Source of the DNA: Methanoculleus sp.
GTDB lineage: Archaea > Halobacteriota > Methanomicrobia > Methanomicrobiales > Methanoculleaceae
Length of the DNA: 6,575 nt
Assembly: GCA_028698765.1 (NCBI GenBank)
Contig: JAQVVW010000080.1
Coordinates: 1 to 6,575, forward strand
Direction of reading: 5' to 3'
Shown here: positions 1-5,323 of the stretch, one piece after another
Layout of the letters: each line of letters starts with the position of its first letter
Position numbering within the stretch: position 1 is the stretch's first letter
The notes under the pieces: generated by a model
Seen by the model: the letters and a program-made list of their open reading frames with translations, nothing else
Told to the model about the DNA's origin: nothing
The model's database searches: none
Program-made: the position numbers and the translations under genes

Positions 1-1034
1 CGGTAGACCACCGTGACCTCGCCGCTCGTGAAGATCCGTTTGCCCATCTGCTCCAGGATCAGCATCGCGTAGAGAACCGCCTTGCTCTGGGTCGGGAGGG
101 TGGAGATGCACTCCACCATGCTGTCGGTCTCGATCTTCTCCTGGGCCATCCGGACGTGCTTCTCGGTCACGCCCGCGGCGTTCTCGCGGTCCGCGAGTTC
201 GCCCGAGACCCGGAGGAGGTCGAGCGCCCGCCGTGCGTCGCCGTGCTCCTGCGCCGCGAGCGCCGCGCAGAGCGGGATGACCGTCTCGTCGAGCGCGCCG
301 TCGACGAACGCCATCTCCGCCCTCTGCTGGAGGATGTCGCAGAGCTGCGGGGCGTTGTAGGGGGGAAAGACGATCTCCTCTTCAGAGAGAGAGGAGAGGA
401 CACGGGGATCCAGGAAGTCGGTGAACCGGAGATCGTTCGAGATCCCGATGATGCTCACCTTCGCGAACTTGAGGTCGGAGTTGATCCGGGTGAGGTTGTA
501 GAGGGTGTCGTCGCCGCTCTTCTTCACGAGTTTGTCGATCTCGTCGAGGATGATGACCATCACCCCGCCGCTGCTCTCGAGCTGGTTTTTGAGCTCCATG
601 TAGACCTGGTCGGTCGGCCACCCGGTCATCGGGATGAGTGTCCGGGGGCTGTCGCTCGGGTGCTCGTCGGCGTCGTCGAGACCGTTCGCGATCTGGGCGA
701 GGACCCGGTACTGGGTATCGATCACCTCGCAGTTGAGGTGGACGATCCTGCACTTCGTCCCGGCGAGGACGCTCGCATTCTCAAGTTCCGTTCCCACGTA
801 CCGGGCGGACGCCGTCTTCCCCGTCCCGGTCTTGCCGTAGATGAGGATGTTTGAGGGTGTCTCGTTCGTGAGGGCAGGTGCGAGAATCGAGGCGAGTTCG
901 TCGATCTGGGGCGTCCGGTGAGGGAGGATCTGGGGACGATAGTTGTGACGGAGCACTTCCCTATTCTTGAATATACGTCTATTGGTCAGGTATTTTTTGA
1001 ATAACCCCATAGGGCTCTTTTTATCGTCCGACAT
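1..1034 (-). CDS. cdc6: Orc1/Cdc6 origin-binding initiator ATPase (C-terminus cut by window edge)
   Basis: This is the archaeal Orc1/Cdc6 initiator, which binds origin recognition boxes, helps open the origin and loads the MCM helicase. The frame is open from the ATG at 1034 to the left edge, about 344 codons. The AAA+ motifs are all present: Walker A GKTGTGKT (residues 67-74), Walker B IILDEID (161-167), sensor 1 around GISND with N200, DPR at 209-211, and the sensor 2 region GDARRALDLLR (265-275). The N-terminal stretch NREVLRHNYRPQILPHR is typical of the family. The C-terminal winged-helix DNA-binding domain is mostly or wholly outside the window. I chose the ATG at 1034 because a GGTGA ribosome binding site lies four bases upstream; Met9 is an alternative start. 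The gene is transcribed away from a region holding ORBs, the usual place for an archaeal orc1/cdc6. ORB1 lies directly upstream of its probable promoter, so autoregulation is plausible but inferred. Confidence 0.96.
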   Translation of the reverse strand, partial: MSDDKKSPMGLFKKYLTNRRIFKNREVLRHNYRPQILPHRTPQIDELASILAPALTNETPSNILIYGKTGTGKTASARYVGTELENASVLAGTKCRIVHLNCEVIDTQYRVLAQIANGLDDADEHPSDSPRTLIPMTGWPTDQVYMELKNQLESSGGVMVIILDEIDKLVKKSGDDTLYNLTRINSDLKFAKVSIIGISNDLRFTDFLDPRVLSSLSEEEIVFPPYNAPQLCDILQQRAEMAFVDGALDETVIPLCAALAAQEHGDARRALDLLRVSGELADRENAAGVTEKHVRMAQEKIETDSMVECISTLPTQSKAVLYAMLILEQMGKRIFTSGEVTVVY

Positions 1035-1038
1035 GGTG

Positions 1039-1043
1039 TCACC
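1039..1043 (-). promoter_or_regulatory. ribosome binding site of orc1/cdc6
   Basis: The minus strand reads GGTGA here, complementary to the archaeal 16S rRNA 3' end, four bases before the ATG at 1034. It supports that start over the internal Met9. Confidence 0.6.
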
Positions 1044-1084
1044 GGGAAGGTCTGCAGAATACGAAATTTGCGTGTTGAGGTCTC

Positions 1085-1092
1085 TTAATATG
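1085..1092 (-). promoter_or_regulatory. candidate TATA box of orc1/cdc6
   Basis: The minus strand reads CATATTAA. A start site about 25 bases downstream would fall near 1060 and give a leader of roughly 25-30 bases containing the GGTGA site. The match to the archaeal TATA consensus is moderate. ORB1 begins about 19 bases upstream, so initiator binding could influence promoter use. Confidence 0.35.
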
Positions 1093-1110
1093 ATCGCCGT
1101 AGAGACTGAT

Positions 1111-1132
1111 AACCCCTTCGTTTCCAGTGGAA
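1111..1132 (-). promoter_or_regulatory. origin recognition box ORB1
   Basis: The minus strand contains TTCCACTGGAAACGAAGGGG. This has the two parts of an archaeal ORB: a short dyad (TTCCACTGGAA) and the downstream G-string (GGGGT). It is the best match here to the known euryarchaeal and Sulfolobus ORB consensus. A CCCC at the other end of the dyad (the GGGG at 1137-1140 on the plus strand) makes the whole element an imperfect palindrome. It sits just upstream of the candidate orc1/cdc6 promoter. Confidence 0.88.
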
Positions 1133-1146
1133 CTTTGGGGGCTCAT

Positions 1147-1174
1147 TGACCGGGAGAACTCCATGAACCGGTCA
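1147..1174. repeat. inverted repeat between ORB1 and ORB2
   Basis: TGACCGG at 1147-1153 is the exact reverse complement of CCGGTCA at 1168-1174, with a 14-base spacer. It may be a protein-binding dyad in the origin; no known factor is recognised. Confidence 0.45.
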
Positions 1175-1204
1175 GATCGAGGGTGAGCTGAACGGGATCA
1201 CCGG

Positions 1205-1226
1205 GACCCCTTTGTTTCGTGTGGAG
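1205..1226 (-). promoter_or_regulatory. origin recognition box ORB2
   Basis: The minus strand reads CCACACGAAACAAAGGGG within a 22-base ORB-like element ending in GGGGTC. It has the same orientation as ORB1. It is almost identical to ORB3, differing at one base (C versus T) in the shared 22 bases, which supports a conserved functional site. Confidence 0.85.
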
Positions 1227-1229
1227 ATC

Positions 1230-1283
1230 TGATGACGATACACACCGGTGTATCATTCTTCAAAAATTGATGACGATGGTCAT
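1230..1283. repeat. short repeats next to ORB2
   Basis: TGATGACGAT occurs at 1230-1239 and again at 1268-1277, 38 bases apart. Between them is the perfect palindrome ACACCGGTGT (1242-1251), and GATACAC (1237-1243) pairs with GTGTATC (1248-1254). A weaker inverted repeat, ATGAC (1270-1274) with GTCAT (1279-1283), overlaps the second copy. These lie at the boundary between ORB2 and the AT-rich tract and may bind replication or chromatin proteins. Confidence 0.45.
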
Positions 1284-1552
1284 GTGTACCTCTGAAACTA
1301 AAGATATAAAAGTTTATCGAATAATAGCAAAGGAAAAAAAACCGAAAAATCAGGGATAAAAAGGATTTTGAAGACAGGAGAAGGAACGGAGAGGAAAATA
1401 GAGGAATAAAACCAGGGAGAACCAGAAAAAACGGAATGAGAGGGTTTTGTAACAGGAATTACCTGAAATTAGAGGCTTAGTAGGAAAATAGGGAGCAAAG
1501 AAAGATAATACGGAATAAGGTGTCAAGAGGCAAAAGAGCGCAGGAAGATACA
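1255..1552. other. AT-rich, purine-rich tract, probable duplex-unwinding element
   Basis: This tract is much richer in A and T than the coding DNA around it and contains A-runs, including eight consecutive A at 1334-1341. The plus strand is strongly purine-biased: in 1381-1440, 51 of 60 bases are A or G. It lies between the oppositely oriented ORBs, where the origin would be expected to melt. No gene is recognised; a 67-codon minus-strand frame at 1350-1553 has only the Phe/Leu/Ser/Tyr-rich content that a pyrimidine-rich strand gives. Confidence 0.65.
1302..1311. promoter_or_regulatory. TATA-box-like sequence inside the AT-rich tract
   Basis: The minus strand reads CTTTTATATC and the plus strand GATATAAAAG. 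Both resemble strong archaeal TATA boxes. It could drive a long-leader orc1/cdc6 transcript or an origin-associated RNA, or it may simply be part of the easily melted DNA. Confidence 0.3.
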
Positions 1553-1570
1553 ACCTCTGTTCTGACTCAC

Positions 1571-1789
1571 CCTTGTCCTGTCGTATTTCTTCCCGGATCT
1601 CCCTCTAATCTCTGTTCTATCTCATTTCTTCCCGGATATCTTTCTAATCCATGTTCCGTCTCACTCTAGCTCAACCGCTCTGCATCTAACCCGTCCCGTC
1701 TCATTCCTTCCCGGATTTCTTCAATCCTTGTCCCGTCTCATCCTATCTCAACCACTCTGCTCCTATCCCGTCCTGTCTCATTCCCTCCA
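1571..1789. repeat. degenerate tandem repeat, period about 39 bp
   Basis: A motif related to YGTCTCATTYCTTCCCGGAT recurs six times on the plus strand. Its TCTCA element lies at 1620, 1659, 1699, 1736 and 1776, with a diverged first copy (TCGTA) at 1581, giving spacings of 39, 39, 40, 37 and 40. Two sub-types are visible: one with TTCCCGGAT (1590, 1629, 1708) and one with CTCAACCRCTCTGC (starting near 1670 and 1748), so the last four units read as two copies of a roughly 77-bp block. The copies have diverged by substitution and small indels. It lies within the pyrimidine-rich half of the origin and encodes no recognisable protein. Confidence 0.75.
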
Positions 1790-1926
1790 TCTCTCCTCCT
1801 CTCCTCCATCTCCCTATCTCGACCCGGTCCACCTGGTTTTCCCCTGTTCATACCCATCCTGCTCATCCCGTCCACCCGGCTCGGTGAGGGTGATCTCGCC
1901 AATTCTTTCTTATTCCCGTGTTTCAT

Positions 1927-1948
1927 CCCGATAAATTCTTTATTCGGG
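1927..1948. other. imperfect hairpin upstream of ORB3
   Basis: CCCGATAAA can pair with TTTATTCGGG across a three-base loop, with one bulged base. It lies about 50 bases before ORB3. It could be a structural element of the origin; there is no adjacent gene end to suggest a terminator. Confidence 0.35.
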
Positions 1949-1999
1949 TTTCTCACTTCTCCACCCTCTCCTGCGCCTGCCTCGCAATGCCCTTCATTT

Positions 2000-2021
2000 C
2001 TCCACACGAAATAAAGGGGTC
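2000..2021 (+). promoter_or_regulatory. origin recognition box ORB3
   Basis: The plus strand reads CCACACGAAATAAAGGGG within a 22-base element ending in GGGGTC. It is nearly identical to ORB2 but on the opposite strand, about 775 bases away. The pair forms a long inverted repeat flanking the AT-rich tract. It is about 70 bases upstream of moaB, so it may also affect that promoter. Confidence 0.85.
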
Positions 2022-2055
2022 GGGGATTGAACTCCCTAAAACAGGGGATAGAATG

Positions 2056-2065
2056 AAGTAAAATA
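2056..2065 (+). promoter_or_regulatory. candidate TATA box of moaB
   Basis: AAGTAAAATA lies about 30 bases before the moaB ATG. A start site 25 bases downstream would give a leaderless or very short-leader mRNA, consistent with the lack of a good ribosome binding site. The heptamer ACAGGGG flanks it on both sides (2041-2047 and 2072-2078). Confidence 0.3.
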
Positions 2066-2092
2066 CGTGATACAGGGGTACTGGAAGATCCT

Positions 2093-2590
2093 ATGGACAG
2101 CAGCCATCTTAAACCGCTCACCGTGACCGGTGCCGTCATCACCGTCTCATCGACCCGGAAACCCGAGACCGACGCCAGCGGGAAGACGCTCATCGACCTC
2201 CTCGCGGCCGCAGAGATCGAGGTGACCCACTACGCGATCGTACCCGACAACCGGGAGCGGATCCGCTCCGAAGTCCGCGCGGCGCTTTCGCGTGCAACCT
2301 GCGTCATCGTCACCGGAGGCACCGGGCTCACGCCGGACGACGTGACCATCGAAGCTGTCGCGCCGCTCCTTGAGAAGACGATCGACGGGTTCGGGGAACT
2401 CTTCCGCCTCAAAAGTTACGAAGAGATCGGGACGTCTGCGATCCTCTCGCGGGCGATCGCCGGGGTCGTCGGCGGCCGGGCGGTCTTCTGCATCCCGGGC
2501 TCGGCGAAGGCGGTCACCCTCGCCGCAAAAGAAATCATCATCCCCGAGATCCGGCACATCCTGACCCACGCTTCGGCCGGTCAGCGGTAG
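2093..2590 (+). CDS. moaB: MoaB-family molybdenum/tungsten cofactor biosynthesis protein
   Basis: This 165-residue protein belongs to the MoaB/Mog fold. In archaea MoaB-type proteins are thought to adenylylate molybdopterin before metal insertion, which in methanogens would serve molybdenum and tungsten enzymes such as formylmethanofuran dehydrogenase. Visible family features are the first strand VTGAVITVSS (11-20), HYAIVPDNRERIR (46-58), the substrate-binding TGGTG loop (74-78) followed by PDDVT (81-85), and the PGS segment (135-137). The length matches a single-domain MoaB, with no MoeA-like extension. The ATG at 2093 is the only reasonable start. No strong ribosome binding site precedes it, so translation may be leaderless. 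The gene leaves the origin rightwards and its stop overlaps the cgi121 stop region by ten bases on the opposite strand. The MoaB assignment is firm; the exact substrate step is from family knowledge. Confidence 0.93.
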   Translation: MDSSHLKPLTVTGAVITVSSTRKPETDASGKTLIDLLAAAEIEVTHYAIVPDNRERIRSEVRAALSRATCVIVTGGTGLTPDDVTIEAVAPLLEKTIDGFGELFRLKSYEEIGTSAILSRAIAGVVGGRAVFCIPGSAKAVTLAAKEIIIPEIRHILTHASAGQR

Positions 2591-3102
2591 ACGTCGAGAA
2601 GCGCCACCCGCTCGAGGACGAGTTCGCGGAACCGCTCCTCCCCGACAACCGCAACCTCCTCGGGGGTGATCGAGAAGAGGTCCGCAAGAAGCGCCCGCTT
2701 TGCGGGACCGATCTCCTCCCAGTCCTCGTCGACGAACCGGACAAGACCGGCCAGACGGTCCCGCACACCGGGCGCCGGCGGACAGACGGCGACAAACGAC
2801 CGGTTCTCGCCCGGATGAATCCCGAACGACGAGGCCACCTGGCACTGCCGGGTCCCCGCGGCGTAGAGGAGCGCCTCCATCTCAAGCGAGTTCGCGATCG
2901 CTTCACCGCCGGCCCAGGACCGCCGGGCGTGCCGGAGCGCCGCCTCGACGTGATCCCGTCCCGCCAGGCGGTCGGCGTCGAAGAGGATGATGTGGGTCTC
3001 AAACTCGTCGGCGATCGTTCGGATCTCCCGGAGGAACGCGGCGTTGCCATCGACCGTGAAGCGCGCCCGGTAGATCTCGCAGGGTAACTCTCTTTCTGCC
3101 AT
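2581..3102 (-). CDS. cgi121: Cgi121, tRNA-binding subunit of the KEOPS complex
   Basis: Cgi121 (TPRKB in humans) is a small KEOPS subunit that binds Bud32 and recruits tRNA through its CCA tail for threonylcarbamoyl-adenosine (t6A) synthesis at position 37. The diagnostic stretch is present: IANSLEMEALLYAAGTRQ followed by CQVASSFGI, near residues 69-95. The length of about 173-175 residues is normal. Two ATGs compete. The one at 3108 follows the hel308 stop with no gap. The one at 3102 has GGTGA (3109-3113) six bases upstream, a better spacing, so I chose 3102; the longer form adds only Met-Asn. The site overlaps the hel308 stop codon, which points to coupled translation with the helicase. 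The 3' end overlaps convergent moaB by ten bases. The other KEOPS genes (kae1, bud32, pcc1) are not in the window. Confidence 0.9.
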   Translation of the reverse strand: MAERELPCEIYRARFTVDGNAAFLREIRTIADEFETHIILFDADRLAGRDHVEAALRHARRSWAGGEAIANSLEMEALLYAAGTRQCQVASSFGIHPGENRSFVAVCPPAPGVRDRLAGLVRFVDEDWEEIGPAKRALLADLFSITPEEVAVVGEERFRELVLERVALLDVYR

Positions 3103-3108
3103 ATTCAT

Positions 3109-5247
3109 TCACCCGAACCGGGAGAGGGTCGACTGCTCCTCGCCGACACCCCCGATCTCGTCCCGGACACCATCCAGCTGCTCGAAGATCTGGGCGGCGA
3201 TCCCCTGCCCGAGGATCTTCCCGACCTTCTCGGGCCCCGCCTCCCGGAGCGCCTCGATCGAACCGATACCGTTGTTGAAGAGCCGGCGCGCCCGGACGCG
3301 CCCGATCCCGCGGAGTTTGATGAGCGGCAGGAGTTCTTTCTTGATACCGTGCTTCGTCCGGAGTTCCATCTCCTCGATGGGGTCTGAGAGGTGCGGGGCG
3401 AAGAGGCGGGCGAGGTGCCGGGACGCATGAACCAGCCAGGCCACGCTCTCCACCATCCCGTAGACGTCGCCCGGCCCGGCGCTGTAGCGTTCGCAGATCA
3501 CGTCTTCGCCCACCTCGTCCGCCCAGTCGCCGAGGAGGAGCGCGGTCTTGAGACTCCGGTCGAACTCCTCGCCCGCGTCCCAGGGGACCTCCATCCAGAG
3601 TTCGTCCCGGCGATCGGCGAGGAACCGGTCGAGGGCATACATATCGTTCTTGCGCACAAAGAGCGTCGGCATATCCGGCGTCGTGCAGAGGAGGTGCAGG
3701 AAACCGATATCGGTGTAGTCCTTCCTGCCGGTCATCGCCTTCACGATCACCTCGGCGCTCCGGGGATCGATGTAGAGCCGGGAGACGAGCGACCCGTACT
3801 CCGTCGGCTCGAGCCACTCCCCCACCTCGGTGATCATCTCCGCTTCGCGCAGGAACTCGAGCACCCGGTCGATTGCCCGCGAGAGCGCACGCGGGCTCTC
3901 GCCCTGGTAGGCGTAGAACGTCCCGTCCATGAACCCGAGGACCTCGCCCGTTTCGCGGACGAAACCGGTCGCGATGAGCGAGAGGACGTGGGTGCAGAGG
4001 ACCGCGTCGTCCGCGCACCGGCTCCGGACGTCCTCTGCCGCCGCCTCGATGTAGTAGTCGAAGAGCTCGTCGACCATCTCCTCGGACTTCGCGATCAGGA
4101 CGGCCTCGCCGTAGGGGTCGAGGCGCGGTCGCCCGGCACGGCCCGCCATCTGCCGGTACTCCCGGACCGGGATCGGAAGCATCCCCTCCCCGGCGCTGAA
4201 CCGGAGGTAGTCGCGGACGATCACCCGCCGGGCGGGGAGGTTCAGGCCCGCCGCAAGCGTTGGGGTGGAGGAGATGACCTTGATCTGCCCCTCACGGAAC
4301 CCTGCCTCGACGATCCCTCGCTCCTCCCGCGAGAGACCTGCGTGGTGGAACGCCGCCCCCTGCGCGACGCAGGCGGCGAGGATCCTTCCCATATCGGTCG
4401 AGGCGCTCGACCGTATCTTCTCGGCATAGCCGGCGAGGACGGGGTTTGCGAGTTTCAGCCCGGATGCCGCGCGTTTCGCGAACGCCTCGGCGTTCCTCCT
4501 CGAGCTGACGAAGACCAGGCACTGGCCCCCCTCGGCGACCGTATCGAGGACGAGGTCCAGGTCCTCGTACTTGCTGTGGCGTTCGACCTCCCGGATGCTG
4601 TCGGCAAACCGAATGCCGTCTTCGAGGAAGACCCCCTCCCGGAGATCGACCGGCCGCCATTCGCTCTCGACGAGTTCGGCGTCGAGCCACCCGGCGAGAT
4701 CGGCAGGGTTCCCGATGGTCGCCGAGAGGGCGATGATCTGCATCCCGGGGTTCTTGTGGCGGAGTTTTGCGATCACCATCTCGATCGTCGCTCCTCGCGA
4801 TGGGTCGTCGATGAGGTGGACCTCGTCGACGACGAGCAGGGTGATCTCCGCGAGCCACGGTGTCCGGTTCCGCAGGAGTGAGTCCACCTTCTCGCTCGTC
4901 GCGACGATGATGTCGTTCCTTCCCAGGTATTCGTCTCTTCGATCGAAGTCGCCGGTGGCGATCCCGACCCGGAGGCCTTTCCCCGAGAACTCCTCGAACT
5001 TCTCGCTCGCGAGCGCCCGCAGGGGAACGATGTAGAGGCACTTCCCACCCCTCTCCACCTGGTGGTGCATCGCCATCTCGGCGACCAGGGTCTTCCCGCT
5101 CGCCGTGGGGATGGCGACGAGGAGGTTCTTTCCCGAAAAAAGACCCGCTTCGACGCAGGCGGCCTGCGGCGGGTAGAGTTCCGTGATCCCGGACCGAGCG
5201 TAGCCGGCTGCGAGATCCGGCGGAAGGGGGAGGTCGGCTATCTCCAT
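3109..5247 (-). CDS. hel308: Hel308 ATP-dependent DNA helicase (Ski2-like, superfamily 2)
   Basis: Hel308 is a 3'-to-5' DNA helicase that acts at stalled or collapsed replication forks and in recombination. This protein has 712 residues, the normal size, and every expected motif: Q-motif LYPPQ (24-28), Walker A PTASGKT (47-53), motif Ia PLRALASEK (75-83), TGD (98-100), motif II DEVH (141-144), motif III SAT (175-177), motif [10 protein letters not shown] (244-251), FHHAGL (300-305), motif [15 protein letters not shown] (328-341) and motif [10 protein letters not shown] (366-373). The two RecA domains are followed by the winged-helix and ratchet-helix regions (about 400-640) and a C-terminal helix-hairpin-helix with [10 protein letters not shown] (645-654), containing the conserved RAR element. 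DEVH and the C-terminal domain favour Hel308 over other Ski2-like helicases. The ATG at 5247 is preceded by only a weak purine-rich site. A 76-base gap separates it from the KH gene upstream; its stop abuts cgi121. Confidence 0.96.
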   Translation of the reverse strand: MEIADLPLPPDLAAGYARSGITELYPPQAACVEAGLFSGKNLLVAIPTASGKTLVAEMAMHHQVERGGKCLYIVPLRALASEKFEEFSGKGLRVGIATGDFDRRDEYLGRNDIIVATSEKVDSLLRNRTPWLAEITLLVVDEVHLIDDPSRGATIEMVIAKLRHKNPGMQIIALSATIGNPADLAGWLDAELVESEWRPVDLREGVFLEDGIRFADSIREVERHSKYEDLDLVLDTVAEGGQCLVFVSSRRNAEAFAKRAASGLKLANPVLAGYAEKIRSSASTDMGRILAACVAQGAAFHHAGLSREERGIVEAGFREGQIKVISSTPTLAAGLNLPARRVIVRDYLRFSAGEGMLPIPVREYRQMAGRAGRPRLDPYGEAVLIAKSEEMVDELFDYYIEAAAEDVRSRCADDAVLCTHVLSLIATGFVRETGEVLGFMDGTFYAYQGESPRALSRAIDRVLEFLREAEMITEVGEWLEPTEYGSLVSRLYIDPRSAEVIVKAMTGRKDYTDIGFLHLLCTTPDMPTLFVRKNDMYALDRFLADRRDELWMEVPWDAGEEFDRSLKTALLLGDWADEVGEDVICERYSAGPGDVYGMVESVAWLVHASRHLARLFAPHLSDPIEEMELRTKHGIKKELLPLIKLRGIGRVRARRLFNNGIGSIEALREAGPEKVGKILGQGIAAQIFEQLDGVRDEIGGVGEEQSTLSRFG

Positions 5248-5249
5248 GT

Positions 5250-5272
5250 GTACCCCTTCATTTCCACTGCAA
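5250..5272 (-). promoter_or_regulatory. ORB-like sequence in the hel308 leader
   Basis: The minus strand reads CAGTGGAAATGAAGGGGTAC, ending three bases before the hel308 ATG. It shares TGGAAAYGAAGGGGT with ORB1 at all but one position, has the CAGTGG dyad half and the G-string, and has the same orientation as ORB1 and ORB2. It is over 3 kb from the origin. A role as an Orc1/Cdc6 operator for hel308 is inferred; a chance match combined with a ribosome binding site cannot be excluded. Confidence 0.55.
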
Positions 5273-5297
5273 ATCGCGTATCTCCCGTATCGCCATG

Positions 5298-5320
5298 GGC
5301 AGGGTCGGTCCGGCCCTGCC
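5298..5320. other. GC-rich hairpin between the KH gene and hel308
   Basis: GGCAGGG (5298-5304) pairs exactly with CCCTGCC (5314-5320) around a nine-base loop. It starts three bases after the KH gene stop in the direction of transcription. No T-run follows it on the minus strand, so it does not look like a classical terminator; it may stabilise or process the upstream mRNA, or set the relative level of hel308. Confidence 0.5.
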
Positions 5321-5323
5321 GCA

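Larger units (their letters stand above)
1035..2092. other. putative chromosomal replication origin (oriC)
   Basis: This 1,058-base intergenic region lies between divergently oriented orc1/cdc6 and moaB. I see no protein or RNA gene in it. It contains ORB1 and ORB2 on the minus strand near orc1/cdc6, ORB3 on the plus strand on the moaB side, an AT-rich stretch between them as the likely duplex-unwinding element, short inverted and direct repeats next to ORB2, and a degenerate tandem repeat. Oppositely oriented ORBs flanking an AT-rich element beside orc1/cdc6 is the established organisation of euryarchaeal origins. The open frames here (for example minus 1350-1553 and minus 1738-2193) come from skewed base composition and have no recognisable protein character. 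Origin activity itself is inferred. Confidence 0.88.

Noticed and set aside
156..854. 232-codon plus-strand frame opposite orc1/cdc6
   Set aside because: The minus strand encodes an Orc1/Cdc6 with all AAA+ motifs in one uninterrupted frame; the plus frame is a shadow.
1350..1553. 67-codon minus-strand frame with hydrophobic-looking residues, a possible small membrane protein
   Set aside because: The Phe/Leu/Ser/Tyr/Pro content follows directly from the pyrimidine-rich strand; there is no ribosome binding site and no regular membrane-spanning pattern.
1827..1846. TCCACCTGG followed by CCCC as a possible ORB
   Set aside because: The G-string would be on the wrong strand relative to the dyad and the GAAA core is absent.
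2030..2080. Possible further mini-ORBs (ACAGGGG at 2041 and 2072)
   Set aside because: Only the G-string is similar; the dyad part of an ORB is missing, so I noted the heptamers only as repeats flanking the moaB TATA candidate.
1738..2193. 151-codon minus-strand frame spanning repeats, ORB3 and the start of moaB
   Set aside because: It runs through the tandem repeat, ORB3 and into moaB on the other strand; the sequence is low complexity with Arg/Gly/Glu/Met bias and no start signal.
2999..4018. 339-codon minus-strand frame overlapping hel308 and cgi121
   Set aside because: It is a shifted frame of two well-supported genes and its Arg/Gly/Pro-rich content shows no protein family character.
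3391..4881. 496-codon plus-strand open frame antisense to hel308
   Set aside because: It is complementary to a fully motif-complete Hel308 and is rich in Arg, Asp, Glu, Pro and Val, the usual product of GC-biased third positions on the other strand; no domain is recognisable.
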